Below, piece after piece: positions 32,507 to 40,518 of a DNA stretch of 52,901 bases. The stretch's first letter is position 1. Every line of letters starts with the position of its first letter. A program made the translations under genes and the position numbers. Origin of the DNA: an uncultured Bacteroidota bacterium. GTDB lineage: Bacteria; Bacteroidota; Bacteroidia; 2-12-FULL-35-15. A model generated the notes under the pieces. It was not told the origin of the DNA. It saw only the letters and a program-made list of their open reading frames with translations, and did no database searches. The stretch covers positions 1 to 52,901 of the forward strand of contig CAIYIS010000040.1 of assembly GCA_903926385.1 (NCBI GenBank). Direction: 5' to 3'.

Positions 32507-34077
32507 ATCAATTCTTTTAATTCAGCCAATCCTTTTTGAATATTACTTTCAATCTTTTCCAGCTTTTCAAAAATTACTTTAGGCTTTTCGTACACCACTT
32601 CTTCATACACTTCTTCTTTGTATTTACTTATGCTCAAATCGTAATCGTTGGTTTCTATTTCTTTGCGCGGTACGATGAAATGTTTGCCAATACGGCCTCC
32701 CCCTGCACCCTCCGAAGGAGGAGGTAGGATGCGTGACGTATATTGTTTAATAATATCGGGAATATCCGAGGTGTCTATTTTGTTTCGTTTATCGTCCAGT
32801 GTATATCCATCGGCTTGCATATCATAAAACCAAACATTGTTGGTTTCACCTCCTTTGGTAAATACCAAAATGGCGGTGCTTACTCCTGCATAAGGCTTAA
32901 ACACTCCACTAGGCAATGCTATCACTGCTTTCAGTTCAGCTTCGTCTATTATCTTTTTGCGCAACATGGTAAATGCTTTGCCACTGCCAAACAATACACC
33001 TTGCGGCACAATTACGGCTGCTGTGCCTCCCATGCGCAGCATGTTAAAGATGCGCTCTACAAACAGCAATTCGGTTTTGGTGGTGGGTAGTTTCAGGGTT
33101 TCGTTTATGTCGCCTTTGTCTATATTGCCCGTAAAAGGTGGGTTGGCAAGCACCAAATCGAATTGTGCTGCTTCGTTATAACTCTTGCTCAGGGTGTCTT
33201 TGTAATCGATGTGTGGATGCTCAATGCCATGCATCATCAGGTTCATCAATCCCAGGCGCACCATAGTGGTGTCTATGTCATATCCCCACAGGCTGCGCTC
33301 TACTATGTCTTTCAACTTATCGTTGAGCATAGCCGAAATGGTGGCACGCAGAAATCCGTCTTCGTCCATCTGCACTGCATCGGGGTTGTCTTTTAATGCC
33401 AGTTGGGTAAGTATGTATTGATAGGCTCCTAATAAAAATCCTCCTGTGCCGCAGGCAGGGTCGGCAATGGTTTGGCCCAACTGTGGGGCTACCAGTTCGG
33501 CCATCAATTTAATTATATGTCGCGGTGTGCGAAACTGCCCGTTCTTGCCTGCCGATGCTATTTCGCTCAACAACATCTCGTACACATCGCCTTGTATATC
33601 CTGAAATGCCTGCCCTCCATCGGTTGCATCTTTTTCTATTTCTACAAATATCTGGTCGATGGTTTTTACTGCCTCTACCAGCAAACTGGCTTTGGGCATA
33701 ATAAACACGGCATTGCTCATGGCTCGTACAAAGGCATCGCCACCATCTATCTCTTTCATAAACGGAAACACTTTTGTTTGCACATGCATCAACATATCAT
33801 CGGCAGGCATGTGTTTTATATTGCTCCAGCGCAAGGTGGCTTTGTCAATGGCTTTGTCGGCACCGGGAGGTTTGTAGGTTCCTGCAAATTTCGAAATATA
33901 GGTTTCTTCGTTCCACTCGGCATCGCGCTCGCGTTTGTTTTCAATCTCGTCCAACCGTTTCATAAAAATCAAATAGGTTATTTGTTCTATGGCGGTTAAC
34001 GGATTGGATATTCCTCCCGACCAGAAATTATTCCACAGACGGTCGATTAATGATTTTATTTGGTTGTTGTTTAACAT
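32503..34077 (-). CDS. hsdM: Type I restriction-modification methyltransferase subunit
   Basis: A 524-residue N6-adenine methyltransferase subunit. N-terminal helical domain (I-K-S-L-I-D-R-L-W-N-N-F-W-S-G-G), then G-Q-F-R-T-P-R-H-I-I, the SAM motif A-D-P-A-C-G-T-G-G-F-L and the catalytic A-N-P-P-F-T-G. It partners hsdS (4-base overlap) and hsdR. Codons near 32696-32724 give a foreign-looking P-P-P-S-E-G-A-G-G-G insert formed by a REP-like palindrome kept in frame in the linker just before G-K-H-F-I-V-P-R. Confidence 0.95.
   Translation of the reverse strand: MLNNNQIKSLIDRLWNNFWSGGISNPLTAIEQITYLIFMKRLDEIENKRERDAEWNEETYISKFAGTYKPPGADKAIDKATLRWSNIKHMPADDMLMHVQTKVFPFMKEIDGGDAFVRAMSNAVFIMPKASLLVEAVKTIDQIFVEIEKDATDGGQAFQDIQGDVYEMLLSEIASAGKNGQFRTPRHIIKLMAELVAPQLGQTIADPACGTGGFLLGAYQYILTQLALKDNPDAVQMDEDGFLRATISAMLNDKLKDIVERSLWGYDIDTTMVRLGLMNLMMHGIEHPHIDYKDTLSKSYNEAAQFDLVLANPPFTGNIDKGDINETLKLPTTKTELLFVERIFNMLRMGGTAAVIVPQGVLFGSGKAFTMLRKKIIDEAELKAVIALPSGVFKPYAGVSTAILVFTKGGETNNVWFYDMQADGYTLDDKRNKIDTSDIPDIIKQYTSRILPPPSEGAGGGRIGKHFIVPRKEIETNDYDLSISKYKEEVYEEVVYEKPKVIFEKLEKIESNIQKGLAELKELM
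32696..32724. repeat. REP-like palindrome inside hsdM
   Basis: C/T-rich arm, CCTCC-GAA-GGAGG core at 32709-32721, then GAGG. The core and arms resemble the element at 26086-26123. It is in frame with hsdM. Confidence 0.65.
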
Positions 34078-34114
34078 ATTTGTTTTTTTTAATGGGTAAC
34101 CACAAGGGTTACCC

Positions 34115-34780
34115 TTACCTTAATGTATCGTTATTCCAATTTTTTGGATTGTTGATTATATAATTCGAAATGGTATGGTACGATTGTTCATCACGAATGA
34201 TGTGTTCGTGGTAATTTCGTTGCCATAATTTACCCAATCGAATATTTTTTTGATTACAAATATCAATACACGCATTTGTTACCAATGATTTATATGCACC
34301 CACGATATTGCCAATCGTTGGGGCGACCCTTGCGGTCGCCCTATCGTTATCCCCCACGTTACGTAGGGGCAACCCTTGCGGTTGCCCTTTTTGAATATTC
34401 ATTTCATTTAGGGCAGGGGTAAACCCTGCCCCTACGGTATTGCCGGGGGTGTTATTGGGGGCGGGGGTAAACCCCGCCCGTACCCCCGCCCGTACATCGT
34501 GCAATAATATGATTCCGTGCATATGGTTGGGCATTATTTGAAATACATCCAATTCGAAATTCGGAAATCGTTCGGGTAATTTTGCCCATTCATTATATGC
34601 GATGGTTCCAAATTCATTTAAAATCATTTCATCGTTTTCGATTTGTCCAAAGGGCAACCGCGAGGGATTGCCCCTACGTTCACAACAAATGGTTATAAAA
34701 TACAATCCCGCCTGGGCGTAATCGTATCCTTTTAATCGGATGGATTTGCGGTGGTGAATATGTGGATTGTATCTATTCAT
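34115..34780 (-). CDS. REP-associated tyrosine transposase (Y1/HUH, RAYT)
   Basis: A ~222-residue transposase. The opening R-K-S-I-R-L-K-G-Y-D-Y, G-L-Y-F-I-T-I-C-C-E-R-R, the HUH motif M-P-N-H-M-H-G-I-I-L-L, and R-N-Y-H-E-H-I-I-R-D-E with the likely catalytic Tyr in a nearby S-Y-H-T-I-S-N-Y-I-I-N-N-P helix identify the family. It moves or copies short palindromic elements by single-strand cutting. I start at 34780; the longer frame to 34924 only translates repeat DNA. Residues such as R-G-N-P-S-R-L-P-F-G, A-R-V-A-P-T and Q-P-Q-G-L-P are translated REP palindromes in loops. It splits hsdR from hsdM. Confidence 0.9.
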   Translation of the reverse strand: MNRYNPHIHHRKSIRLKGYDYAQAGLYFITICCERRGNPSRLPFGQIENDEMILNEFGTIAYNEWAKLPERFPNFELDVFQIMPNHMHGIILLHDVRAGVRAGFTPAPNNTPGNTVGAGFTPALNEMNIQKGQPQGLPLRNVGDNDRATARVAPTIGNIVGAYKSLVTNACIDICNQKNIRLGKLWQRNYHEHIIRDEQSYHTISNYIINNPKNWNNDTLR

Positions 34781-34799
34781 TTTGTTTTTTGTTGTTAAC

Positions 34800-34889
34800 G
34801 ATGGACATCCGCAATGGGCATCCGTAATGGACATCCGTAATGGGCATCCGCAATGACATCCATATGGGCATCCACAATGACATCCATAT
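34800..34889. repeat. Tandem ~12-base repeats upstream of the RAYT gene
   Basis: About eight units alternating between GGGCATCCGTAAT-like and GACATCCGTAAT- or GACATCCATAT-like forms, leading into the palindrome at 34890. Each unit resembles half of that palindrome. Confidence 0.7.
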
Positions 34890-34916
34890 GGGCATCCACA
34901 AGGGATGCCCCTACGG

Positions 34917-37709
34917 TTACGCAACCAATTTATTTGTTAATTTTAATATTTCATCTATTTCGTGTTGATTAAACACACCGCGAATTCCTTCGGGGTGTAA
35001 TAATGTAAATGGCGATTGTATCAAATCGCGTTTTTGTAAATCGCCTTTTTCTAAAATATATTTTCGCAACAATTCCAAAAATTGCAATTGTCGGCTGGTT
35101 AAAAAACTATGTTGTGCTATAAATGTGCTGAATGCTTCCGACACTGTTTCGGGAAACGATTGTAATCGTTCTATTCCCAATATATGTCTGATGAATTGCA
35201 CAAATTCGGCTTTCCTGTGGTTGTAAACTCTGCGCAACAAATCGATGGTGATGTGCGGATGTTCGTTGTGCAGCTCTTCGGCCAGTTGTTCGGCTTCGGC
35301 TTTGGTTACCTCCTGTCCTTCTTTTATTTTTTGTAAAATAGGATTTGCCAACACCAGTTCTTTTACTTTTTGTTCCAACAATTCGCGGTATTTAGCCACA
35401 CTCAAGGCTTGATGTTCGGGCCCGAACTCAATGTATTCTTTTTCGTTTACTATATCTTTCAGGTTGAATTTCTCGATAGGCAATGGTGGCAACACCTCTC
35501 TGTATTTCATCAGTGGTGCCAGTTTCAATATCAATTCATCCATTTTTTCTTCGGTAATGGTAGCCCAATAGTTATTGGTTTGTGCCTGCCGTATCAATTG
35601 TTCGTGCACAGCCACCGTGTTTATCGTGAGGGGTAGTTCGCCTATTTCCTCCACAATGCTGTCTTTTAATGTTTCGAATTTTTCTTTCTCTTCCATCAAA
35701 TGTGCTACCGATAGTTCTACTATGTCTTTCTCGAATCGCATGGCTTTAAATTCGGCAAAAGGAACAGAAACAGTTCGGAACAGCGGTTTTACAATGCCTT
35801 CCAAAAATTCCATTTTATTGTCGGATAAACTTATCCAAAAATTTTCATCATCCAATCGTTGTAATGAGTTTTTCGCTTCCATTATTACAATCGAATTTTG
35901 TGGAAGCATAGCAATTTGTTGTTGGAGTTTTTTTGTTTCGCTTAGCGCAATATCATTTTTACTGTGTTCGTTTGCGGCTTTTATTTTTTCGAGGCGCACA
36001 CCAAACAAACGCACTGGCAAAGGTATTTGTGGCGATAGCTCTTTACCTCTTGGGTTTAATTTAAAATATTCGAAATTGTCCCAACAATCTAAAATCAAGA
36101 ATGAATCCTTTTTAGTACACCACGGTTTTATTTTTTCCTTTTCTAATAATCGTGTTCCTCGTCCTATCATTTGCCAAAACTTGGTGTAACTATATACTGG
36201 TTTTGCAAACACAAGGTTGGTAATTTCGCGGATGTCGATGCCTGTGTCGAGCATGTCGACACTAAGGGCTATGCGAGGCATATCGTTGTTGGTAAACTGG
36301 TCGAGCAGTCCACCTTTACCGTACACACGCGGGTCGTCACTCACTATTACTTTGGCAAGTTCGCCTTTGTATTGAGGATAAAGCGAATCGAATATTTCTT
36401 CCATTCGCCTTGCATGTGCTTTGGTGGTACAAAAGAAAATAGTTTTGCCGGGCAATACTCCATTTGCATCTTTTATGCACTCTTCCATGTATTCGCGCAC
36501 TATCAAGGCATTGGTGCCTTTGTTTATTACTTTCTTTTCTATCTCTGTGCCTTCGTAATTTATTTCTTCTATTTCCTTGCCTTCTAATATCAGGTGTTGC
36601 TGGTCTTCCAACGAAATGGTACGTTTGTTTATTCCTTCGTCCTGAAACTTCGTTTTAATTTTCATCACCTGAAAATTGCTCAAATAAGGAGGAATATGAT
36701 TCACCGCCTCGTCATACGAATAGGCATAAGTAGGCACACCATCTTCGGTTTCGAACAATCGGAAGGTGTTATGGTCAATCACATCAGTTGGTGTAGCAGT
36801 AAGGCCGAGGGCAATGGTATTAAAATAATCGAGCAGTTCGCCATAGGTATTATATATGCTTCGGTGACTTTCGTCTACCACTATCAAATCGAAAAAATGA
36901 GGCGATAAAGCATTTTTCTCATCACGTATAATATTGAGCATGGTAGGGTAGGTGGAAACATAAATTCTACGGTCGGTAGTAATTTCTTTTTCTATAGGCT
37001 TAGGCCATCGAGGCTCGTTGGGCAGGTATTCTTTAAACGCATCGAGCGTTTGATTTTGCAAGGCTATTCTATCCACCAAAAACAAAACTCTTTCTGCCCA
37101 TCCTGCCCGCATAAGTGTATCAACAAGAGCAATGCAAACACGTGTTTTGCCTGTGCCTGTTGCCATCACCAATAAAAATCTGCGTTTACGATTTTCTACT
37201 GCTTCCATCACTGCACGTATAGCACCTATTTGATAATCGCGTCCGGCAATATTGGTGTTTATCAATTCTCCTGTGAGCGATTTACGAGCTTTACGAATGT
37301 ACTTGTAGCGCTCTAAATCATCGCGAGTAGGAAAACCATGCACTTTTTTGGGAGGATAATTATCCAAATCCCAAAAATAAATTTCATGTCCGTTGGTATA
37401 AAAACAAAAAGGTAATTCGCCTCCTATTGTTTTTTGAATGTTGTAACAATATTGTTTGGCTTGTTCTCTGCCTATGGCAGCATCGGCAGCAGTTTTTTTT
37501 GCTTCCACCACAGCAAGCGGTTTTCCATCTTTACCAAGTAAAACGTAATCGCTGTACTGATGTCCTTCGTATGGTGTTTTGGGTTCTTCCACCACCGTGA
37601 GCTGAATGTCGAATTCTTCGATAACATGAGTGCGGTCAGTAACATTCCATCCTGCTTTTTTAAGTCGCAAGTCGATAATTTCTTTTCGAGTATGTTTTTC
37701 AGTTTTCAA
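34917..37709 (-). CDS. hsdR: Type I restriction endonuclease/translocase subunit
   Basis: About 930 residues in the form proposed. The N-terminal nuclease has Y-S-D-Y-V-L then A-V-V-E-A-K-K (PD-(D/E)XK). The SF2 motor has Walker A M-A-T-G-T-G-K-T, D-E-S-H (motif II), G-L-T-A-T-P (III) and M-I-G-R-G-T-R (VI), and the C-terminus is of the EcoEI-R type. Bacteroidota/EcoEI-type HsdR proteins begin close to the E-I-I-D-x-x-L-K-K-A-G-W block. The only nearby start is TTG at 37709; an ATG at 37811 would add residues that look untranslated and would lie upstream of the likely promoter. The start is therefore uncertain. Confidence 0.9.
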   Translation of the reverse strand: MKTEKHTRKEIIDLRLKKAGWNVTDRTHVIEEFDIQLTVVEEPKTPYEGHQYSDYVLLGKDGKPLAVVEAKKTAADAAIGREQAKQYCYNIQKTIGGELPFCFYTNGHEIYFWDLDNYPPKKVHGFPTRDDLERYKYIRKARKSLTGELINTNIAGRDYQIGAIRAVMEAVENRKRRFLLVMATGTGKTRVCIALVDTLMRAGWAERVLFLVDRIALQNQTLDAFKEYLPNEPRWPKPIEKEITTDRRIYVSTYPTMLNIIRDEKNALSPHFFDLIVVDESHRSIYNTYGELLDYFNTIALGLTATPTDVIDHNTFRLFETEDGVPTYAYSYDEAVNHIPPYLSNFQVMKIKTKFQDEGINKRTISLEDQQHLILEGKEIEEINYEGTEIEKKVINKGTNALIVREYMEECIKDANGVLPGKTIFFCTTKAHARRMEEIFDSLYPQYKGELAKVIVSDDPRVYGKGGLLDQFTNNDMPRIALSVDMLDTGIDIREITNLVFAKPVYSYTKFWQMIGRGTRLLEKEKIKPWCTKKDSFLILDCWDNFEYFKLNPRGKELSPQIPLPVRLFGVRLEKIKAANEHSKNDIALSETKKLQQQIAMLPQNSIVIMEAKNSLQRLDDENFWISLSDNKMEFLEGIVKPLFRTVSVPFAEFKAMRFEKDIVELSVAHLMEEKEKFETLKDSIVEEIGELPLTINTVAVHEQLIRQAQTNNYWATITEEKMDELILKLAPLMKYREVLPPLPIEKFNLKDIVNEKEYIEFGPEHQALSVAKYRELLEQKVKELVLANPILQKIKEGQEVTKAEAEQLAEELHNEHPHITIDLLRRVYNHRKAEFVQFIRHILGIERLQSFPETVSEAFSTFIAQHSFLTSRQLQFLELLRKYILEKGDLQKRDLIQSPFTLLHPEGIRGVFNQHEIDEILKLTNKLVA

Positions 37710-37714
37710 TCGTC

Positions 37715-37722
37715 CAAAAGTA
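37715..37722 (-). promoter_or_regulatory. Promoter -7 box (TACTTTTG) of the type I RM locus
   Basis: Exact TAnnTTTG on the minus strand, five bases before the TTG start at 37709. It falls inside the longer reading frame, which argues for the shorter protein. Confidence 0.45.
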
Positions 37723-37903
37723 GCACAATAAACATAAAAAGCAAAAACAAAATTCAATTTATACTCAACAGAAAAATCAACAACCCAAAACACAAAATCC
37801 CATCCCCACACTATATATTATAGTATACCCCAAAAAAATTTGGTTTACACATCACCCTAACAAAGCAACAAAGCAATAAAAACAATGTATGGTTTCGTGA
37901 AAT

Positions 37904-38239
37904 GGGTGTCTGTTTCAATAGAACGGGTGTCTGTTTCAATAGAACGGGTGTCTGTTTCAATAGAACGGGTGTCTGTTTCAATAGAACGGGTGTCTGTTTC
38001 AATAGAACGAGTGTCTGTTTCAATAGAACCGGTGTCTGTTTCAATAGAACGGGTGTCTGTTTCAATAGAACCGGTGTCTGTTTCAATAGAACGGGTGTCT
38101 GTTTCAATAGAACGGGTGTCTGTTTCAATAGAACCGGTGTCTGTTTCAATAGAACGGGTGTCTGATTCAATAGAACCGGTGTCTGTTTCAATTGAACGGG
38201 TGTCTGTTTCAATAGAACGGGTGTCTGTTTCAATTGAAT
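37904..38239. repeat. Minisatellite: 16 units of 21 bp
   Basis: Sixteen head-to-tail 21-base units beginning GGGTGTCTGTTTCAATAG, with few substitutions (unit junctions vary GAACGGG, GAACCGG, GAACGAG; one unit has TCTGATTC). The last unit changes to TCAATTGAA and forms a near-perfect palindrome with the following TCAGAC (38222-38243). Because 21 is a multiple of three, several frames stay open on both strands; I do not treat them as genes. There are no spacers, so it is not a CRISPR array. Confidence 0.95.
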
Positions 38240-38274
38240 CAGACAGGATAAAAATAGGGGAGGGGCAACAAATA

Positions 38275-38320
38275 AAAAACCCACCAACTCTGCTGAGCAG
38301 AGAGATGGGTTTTGGTAAGC
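38275..38320 (-). terminator. Terminator of the 38341 gene
   Basis: Nested hairpin: AAACCCA/TGGGTTT outer arms and CTCTGCTGAGCAGAG core (38288-38302). On the minus strand it runs into TTTTTTATTTG. Confidence 0.75.
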
Positions 38321-38340
38321 GGTTGATGTTAGAAAAAAAT

Positions 38341-38628
38341 CTAACTCGGTGTGTTAGCCGATGCTCTTGCTTTGGCTTCGTCTATTTCGCGAAGCTTAGC
38401 AATCACTTCATCAATGGGTAGTCCACTTACTTTCGAAAAAGATTGAGCGCTGAGGTATTTACCCACCACTCCTGCATCTTTCTTGAAATTGTTGTACATT
38501 TTCCTGGCAGTGTTTTGCACCACACCAAAGAAAATTACAATGTCACTCATGTAAACTACCAATCTGCCGACCGTTACTTTTTTCAAGTTCTGTCTTTTCA
38601 TTTTGATTGAATCTTTTAAGTTAAACAC
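38341..38628 (-). CDS. Hypothetical protein, 95 residues
   Basis: A 95-residue basic protein: K-R-Q-N-L-K-K-V-T-V-G-R-L-V-V-Y-M-S-D-I-V-I-F-F-G-V-V-Q (possibly one membrane-associated helix), then G-V-V-G-K-Y-L-S-A-Q-S-F-S-K-V and an Ala-rich charged tail. Met10 at 38601 is an alternative start. No family recognised. It has its own TAACTTTG promoter and terminator, so it is likely a real single-gene unit. Confidence 0.68.
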   Translation of the reverse strand: MFNLKDSIKMKRQNLKKVTVGRLVVYMSDIVIFFGVVQNTARKMYNNFKKDAGVVGKYLSAQSFSKVSGLPIDEVIAKLREIDEAKARASANTPS

Positions 38629-38663
38629 TCAGTTAATTATCATCCCTACTTATGTAGAGGGCA

Positions 38664-38671
38664 CAAAGTTA
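38664..38671 (-). promoter_or_regulatory. Promoter -7 box (TAACTTTG) of the 38341 gene
   Basis: Exact TAnnTTTG on the minus strand, 35 bases before the ATG. Confidence 0.5.
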
Positions 38672-39048
38672 AAAATATATTTTTACAAAATACCAACAAA
38701 ATCAATATTTTTAAAACAAATGCGCTCCGTATGTGCTGATATGAGTATATAGTTTATTATCATAAATTGAAAATATAGGAGGGGGTTGGTATGTAGAATT
38801 ACGAAGCTTGAAAAGCACATTCTTTATTGGTAGTTGGCGAATGGTAATTATTGGATAAAAAAAGGCAAGAAAATCAACTTATTTGTACTGCCTATTTTTT
38901 CAAGTTTAGGGTAAAAGTGAAATTTTTTTCCGAAAAATGCCTTTTTTTTGGGTGTCAAAAAGCATCAAATACTATCAATCCTGGTTTTTTCAACATTTTT
39001 TTCTTGGTCAGTTGTGGAGTGGGCTATAATTTTGCTAAAAAAAGGTCA
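38672..39048. other. Spacer without a recognisable gene
   Basis: AT-rich sequence. A plus-strand frame of 72 codons (38851-39069) has no promoter box or family match and runs into the repeat array, so I see no supported feature here. Confidence 0.5.
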
Positions 39049-39366
39049 TTACGAAATACGAAATATTGAAATTATAAATTATGAATCTTTACGAAATACG
39101 AATAATACGAATCTACGAACTAATGAACTTTACGAAATACGAAATATTGAAATTATAAATTATGAATCTTTACGAAATACGAATAATACGAATCTACGAA
39201 CTAATGAACTTTACGAAATACGAATAATACGAATCTACGAACTAAGGAACTTTACGAAATACGAAAAATACGAATTTACGAACTAAGGAACTTTACGAAA
39301 TACGAATAATACGAATCTACGAACTAATGAACTTTACGAAATACGAAAAATACGAATATACGAAAA
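39049..39366. repeat. Tandem array with 40/41 bp period, 8 units
   Basis: Units begin TTACGAAATACGAA at 39049, 39089, 39130, 39170, 39211, 39252, 39293 and 39334. The first four alternate between a 40-base form with ATTATAAATTATGAATC and a 41-base form with AATACGAATCTACGAAC; the last four are all of the second form. Single extra copies of the second form appear at 41307, 41417 and 41519. Confidence 0.92.
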
Positions 39367-39429
39367 CATTGAGCAACTTAGAGTCTTTGTGCCTTAGTGG
39401 CAAAAAATGAAGTTAAACTTTTAAAAAAA

Positions 39430-39588
39430 ATGAAAATGAAAAGAACCAAACGAAAAACTAGAAAAGCAAAAGCCATTATCAGAAAAATGACCAAGCGCAA
39501 CATTAATCCGGGCGAGGAAGTAATTCCGGCCGAAACAGTAAAGAAAAGTTATCTCGATTACTTTAAGAAGATTGGATACGCTATTTGA
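39430..39588 (+). CDS. Small very basic protein, 52 residues
   Basis: Starts MKMKRTKRKTRKAKAIIRKM, then T-K-R-N-I-N-P-G-E-E-V-I-P-A-E-T-V and Y-L-D-Y-F-K-K-I-G-Y-A-I. Composition (many Lys/Arg) would suit binding to nucleic acid. I chose the ATG at 39430, because the 11 codons from 39397 translate a dispersed repeat (the TTAGTGGCAAAAA word). It may be real, as its base composition is unlike the repeats around it. Family not recognised. Confidence 0.5.
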   Translation: MKMKRTKRKTRKAKAIIRKMTKRNINPGEEVIPAETVKKSYLDYFKKIGYAI

Positions 39589-39738
39589 AATTATGTATTA
39601 TAGATTATGAATCTATATGAAATTATGTATTTTAAATTATGAATTATAAATGCTTAGTGAATCTTAGTGCCTTAGTGGCAAAACTAATTTGAAATCTGAA
39701 ATCTAATATTTGAAATCTAATATCTGAAATTTGAAATT
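39586..39738. repeat. Heptad-phased spacer
   Basis: 39586-39613 and 39690-39738 are in-phase 7-base words. The second block is seven words: TGAAATC (three times), TAATATT, TAATATC, TGAAATT (twice). Between them sits the dispersed CTTAGTGAATCTTAGTGCC / TTAGTGGCAAAA element. 39739-39871 shows nothing clear. Confidence 0.65.
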
Positions 39739-39871
39739 CTCTGTACCAATGTGCCAGGCACCCATGTACTAATGACTAATGAACAAATAAGTCGCCATAA
39801 ATAACAATAATAATAACCGGTTTTGGATTGAAAAAACACAAAAACGAGCCAAAACCACAAAAAAAGTCATC

Positions 39872-40480
39872 ATGAAGTTAGTAAAAACACCCAAAATGAC
39901 CTCAACTGTTAGGCTTATAACAGATGGTCAGTCGATAATCGACAAGATGACAGCCACCACTAGCTACTTTTCGGGAGCTACTGCGTTGCTGACTGCGGCT
40001 CAAACCGCATTAGATAGTTTGAGAGCTGCGGCTGCTACAGCCGAGTATGGGAGTCCGGCCGATACACAAGCCATGTATCTGGCCAGAAACACATTCAAAA
40101 CCAAACTGATGGTACTGGTATTGTATGTGGATGTGGTAGCAATTACCAATCCCACCGAAGCGGGAGATATTATAGCATGTGCAGGGTTAAACCAAAAGAA
40201 AACCCCCACCATTAATATCCAAACCCTTAAAGTAAAAAACGGAACCACATCGGGTTCGGTTATAGTTAGGAGTAAAGCCAAACGCGGACATTCTTATCTG
40301 TTTCAGGAATCGAGCGATATAGCCAGTACTTCGGGTTGGACTACTGTTTCGGTAGCCACCTCGGCAGCTATATTGCTTACGGGCCGAACACCAGTAAAAA
40401 CTTACTGGTATCGAGTAGCGTTGATAAAAGGAAACGTTCAGCAACCTTTTACCGATCCCGTTTCGATAGTAGTTCTGTAA
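39872..40480 (+). CDS. Hypothetical protein with C-terminal fibronectin-III-like domain
   Basis: A 202-residue protein without a signal peptide. The N-terminal half is helical and Ala/Thr-rich (A-L-L-T-A-A-Q-T-A-L-D-S-L-R-A-A-A-A-T-A-E, then a helix ending L-V-L-Y-V-D-V-V-A). The C-terminal ~85 residues are beta (G-S-V-I-V-R-S-K-A-K-R-G-H-S-Y-L-F-Q-E-S and Y-W-Y-R-V-A-L-I), a fibronectin-type fold. Proteins of this layout are frequent in Bacteroidota but have no known role. GC content is higher than in the flanking repeats. Confidence 0.75.
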   Translation: MKLVKTPKMTSTVRLITDGQSIIDKMTATTSYFSGATALLTAAQTALDSLRAAAATAEYGSPADTQAMYLARNTFKTKLMVLVLYVDVVAITNPTEAGDIIACAGLNQKKTPTINIQTLKVKNGTTSGSVIVRSKAKRGHSYLFQESSDIASTSGWTTVSVATSAAILLTGRTPVKTYWYRVALIKGNVQQPFTDPVSIVVL

Positions 40481-40490
40481 TCCATCAAAA

Positions 40491-40518
40491 AGAATCCTGC
40501 GCAAGCGGGATTTTTTTT
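40491..40518 (+). terminator. Terminator of the 39872 gene
   Basis: AATCCTGC-GCAA-GCGGGATT stem with one G-T pair, followed by eight T, 10 bases after the stop codon. Confidence 0.8.

Larger units (their letters stand above)
34094..34913. repeat. Seven REP-like palindromes within and around the RAYT gene
   Basis: Hairpins of the form GGGYRACC-n-GGTYRCCC and GC-rich variants at 34094-34114, 34321-34341, 34367-34387, 34411-34431, 34459-34479, 34652-34673 and 34890-34910, several followed by CCTACG. Five lie inside the transposase coding region and one on each side. Stem bases vary while pairing is kept. Confidence 0.85.

Noticed and set aside
34781-34924. N-terminal extension of the RAYT transposase
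   Set aside because: The extra 48 residues (Cys/Gly/Pro repeats) are translated 12-base repeats and a palindrome; homology begins at the Met encoded at 34780.
37904-38239. CRISPR array
   Set aside because: Repeats are directly head-to-tail without unique spacers, and there are no cas genes in the window.
18978-38239. Prophage or conjugative element
   Set aside because: No structural, integrase, relaxase or packaging genes are seen; the gene set is defence-like.
37811-38421. Repeat-rich protein genes on either strand of the minisatellite
   Set aside because: Frames stay open only because the unit length is 21; no signal peptide, no flanking domain and no promoter box support them.
38948-39286. 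112-codon plus-strand frame over the 40/41 bp array
   Set aside because: Its sequence is only translation of the tandem repeat; no conserved domain and no promoter.
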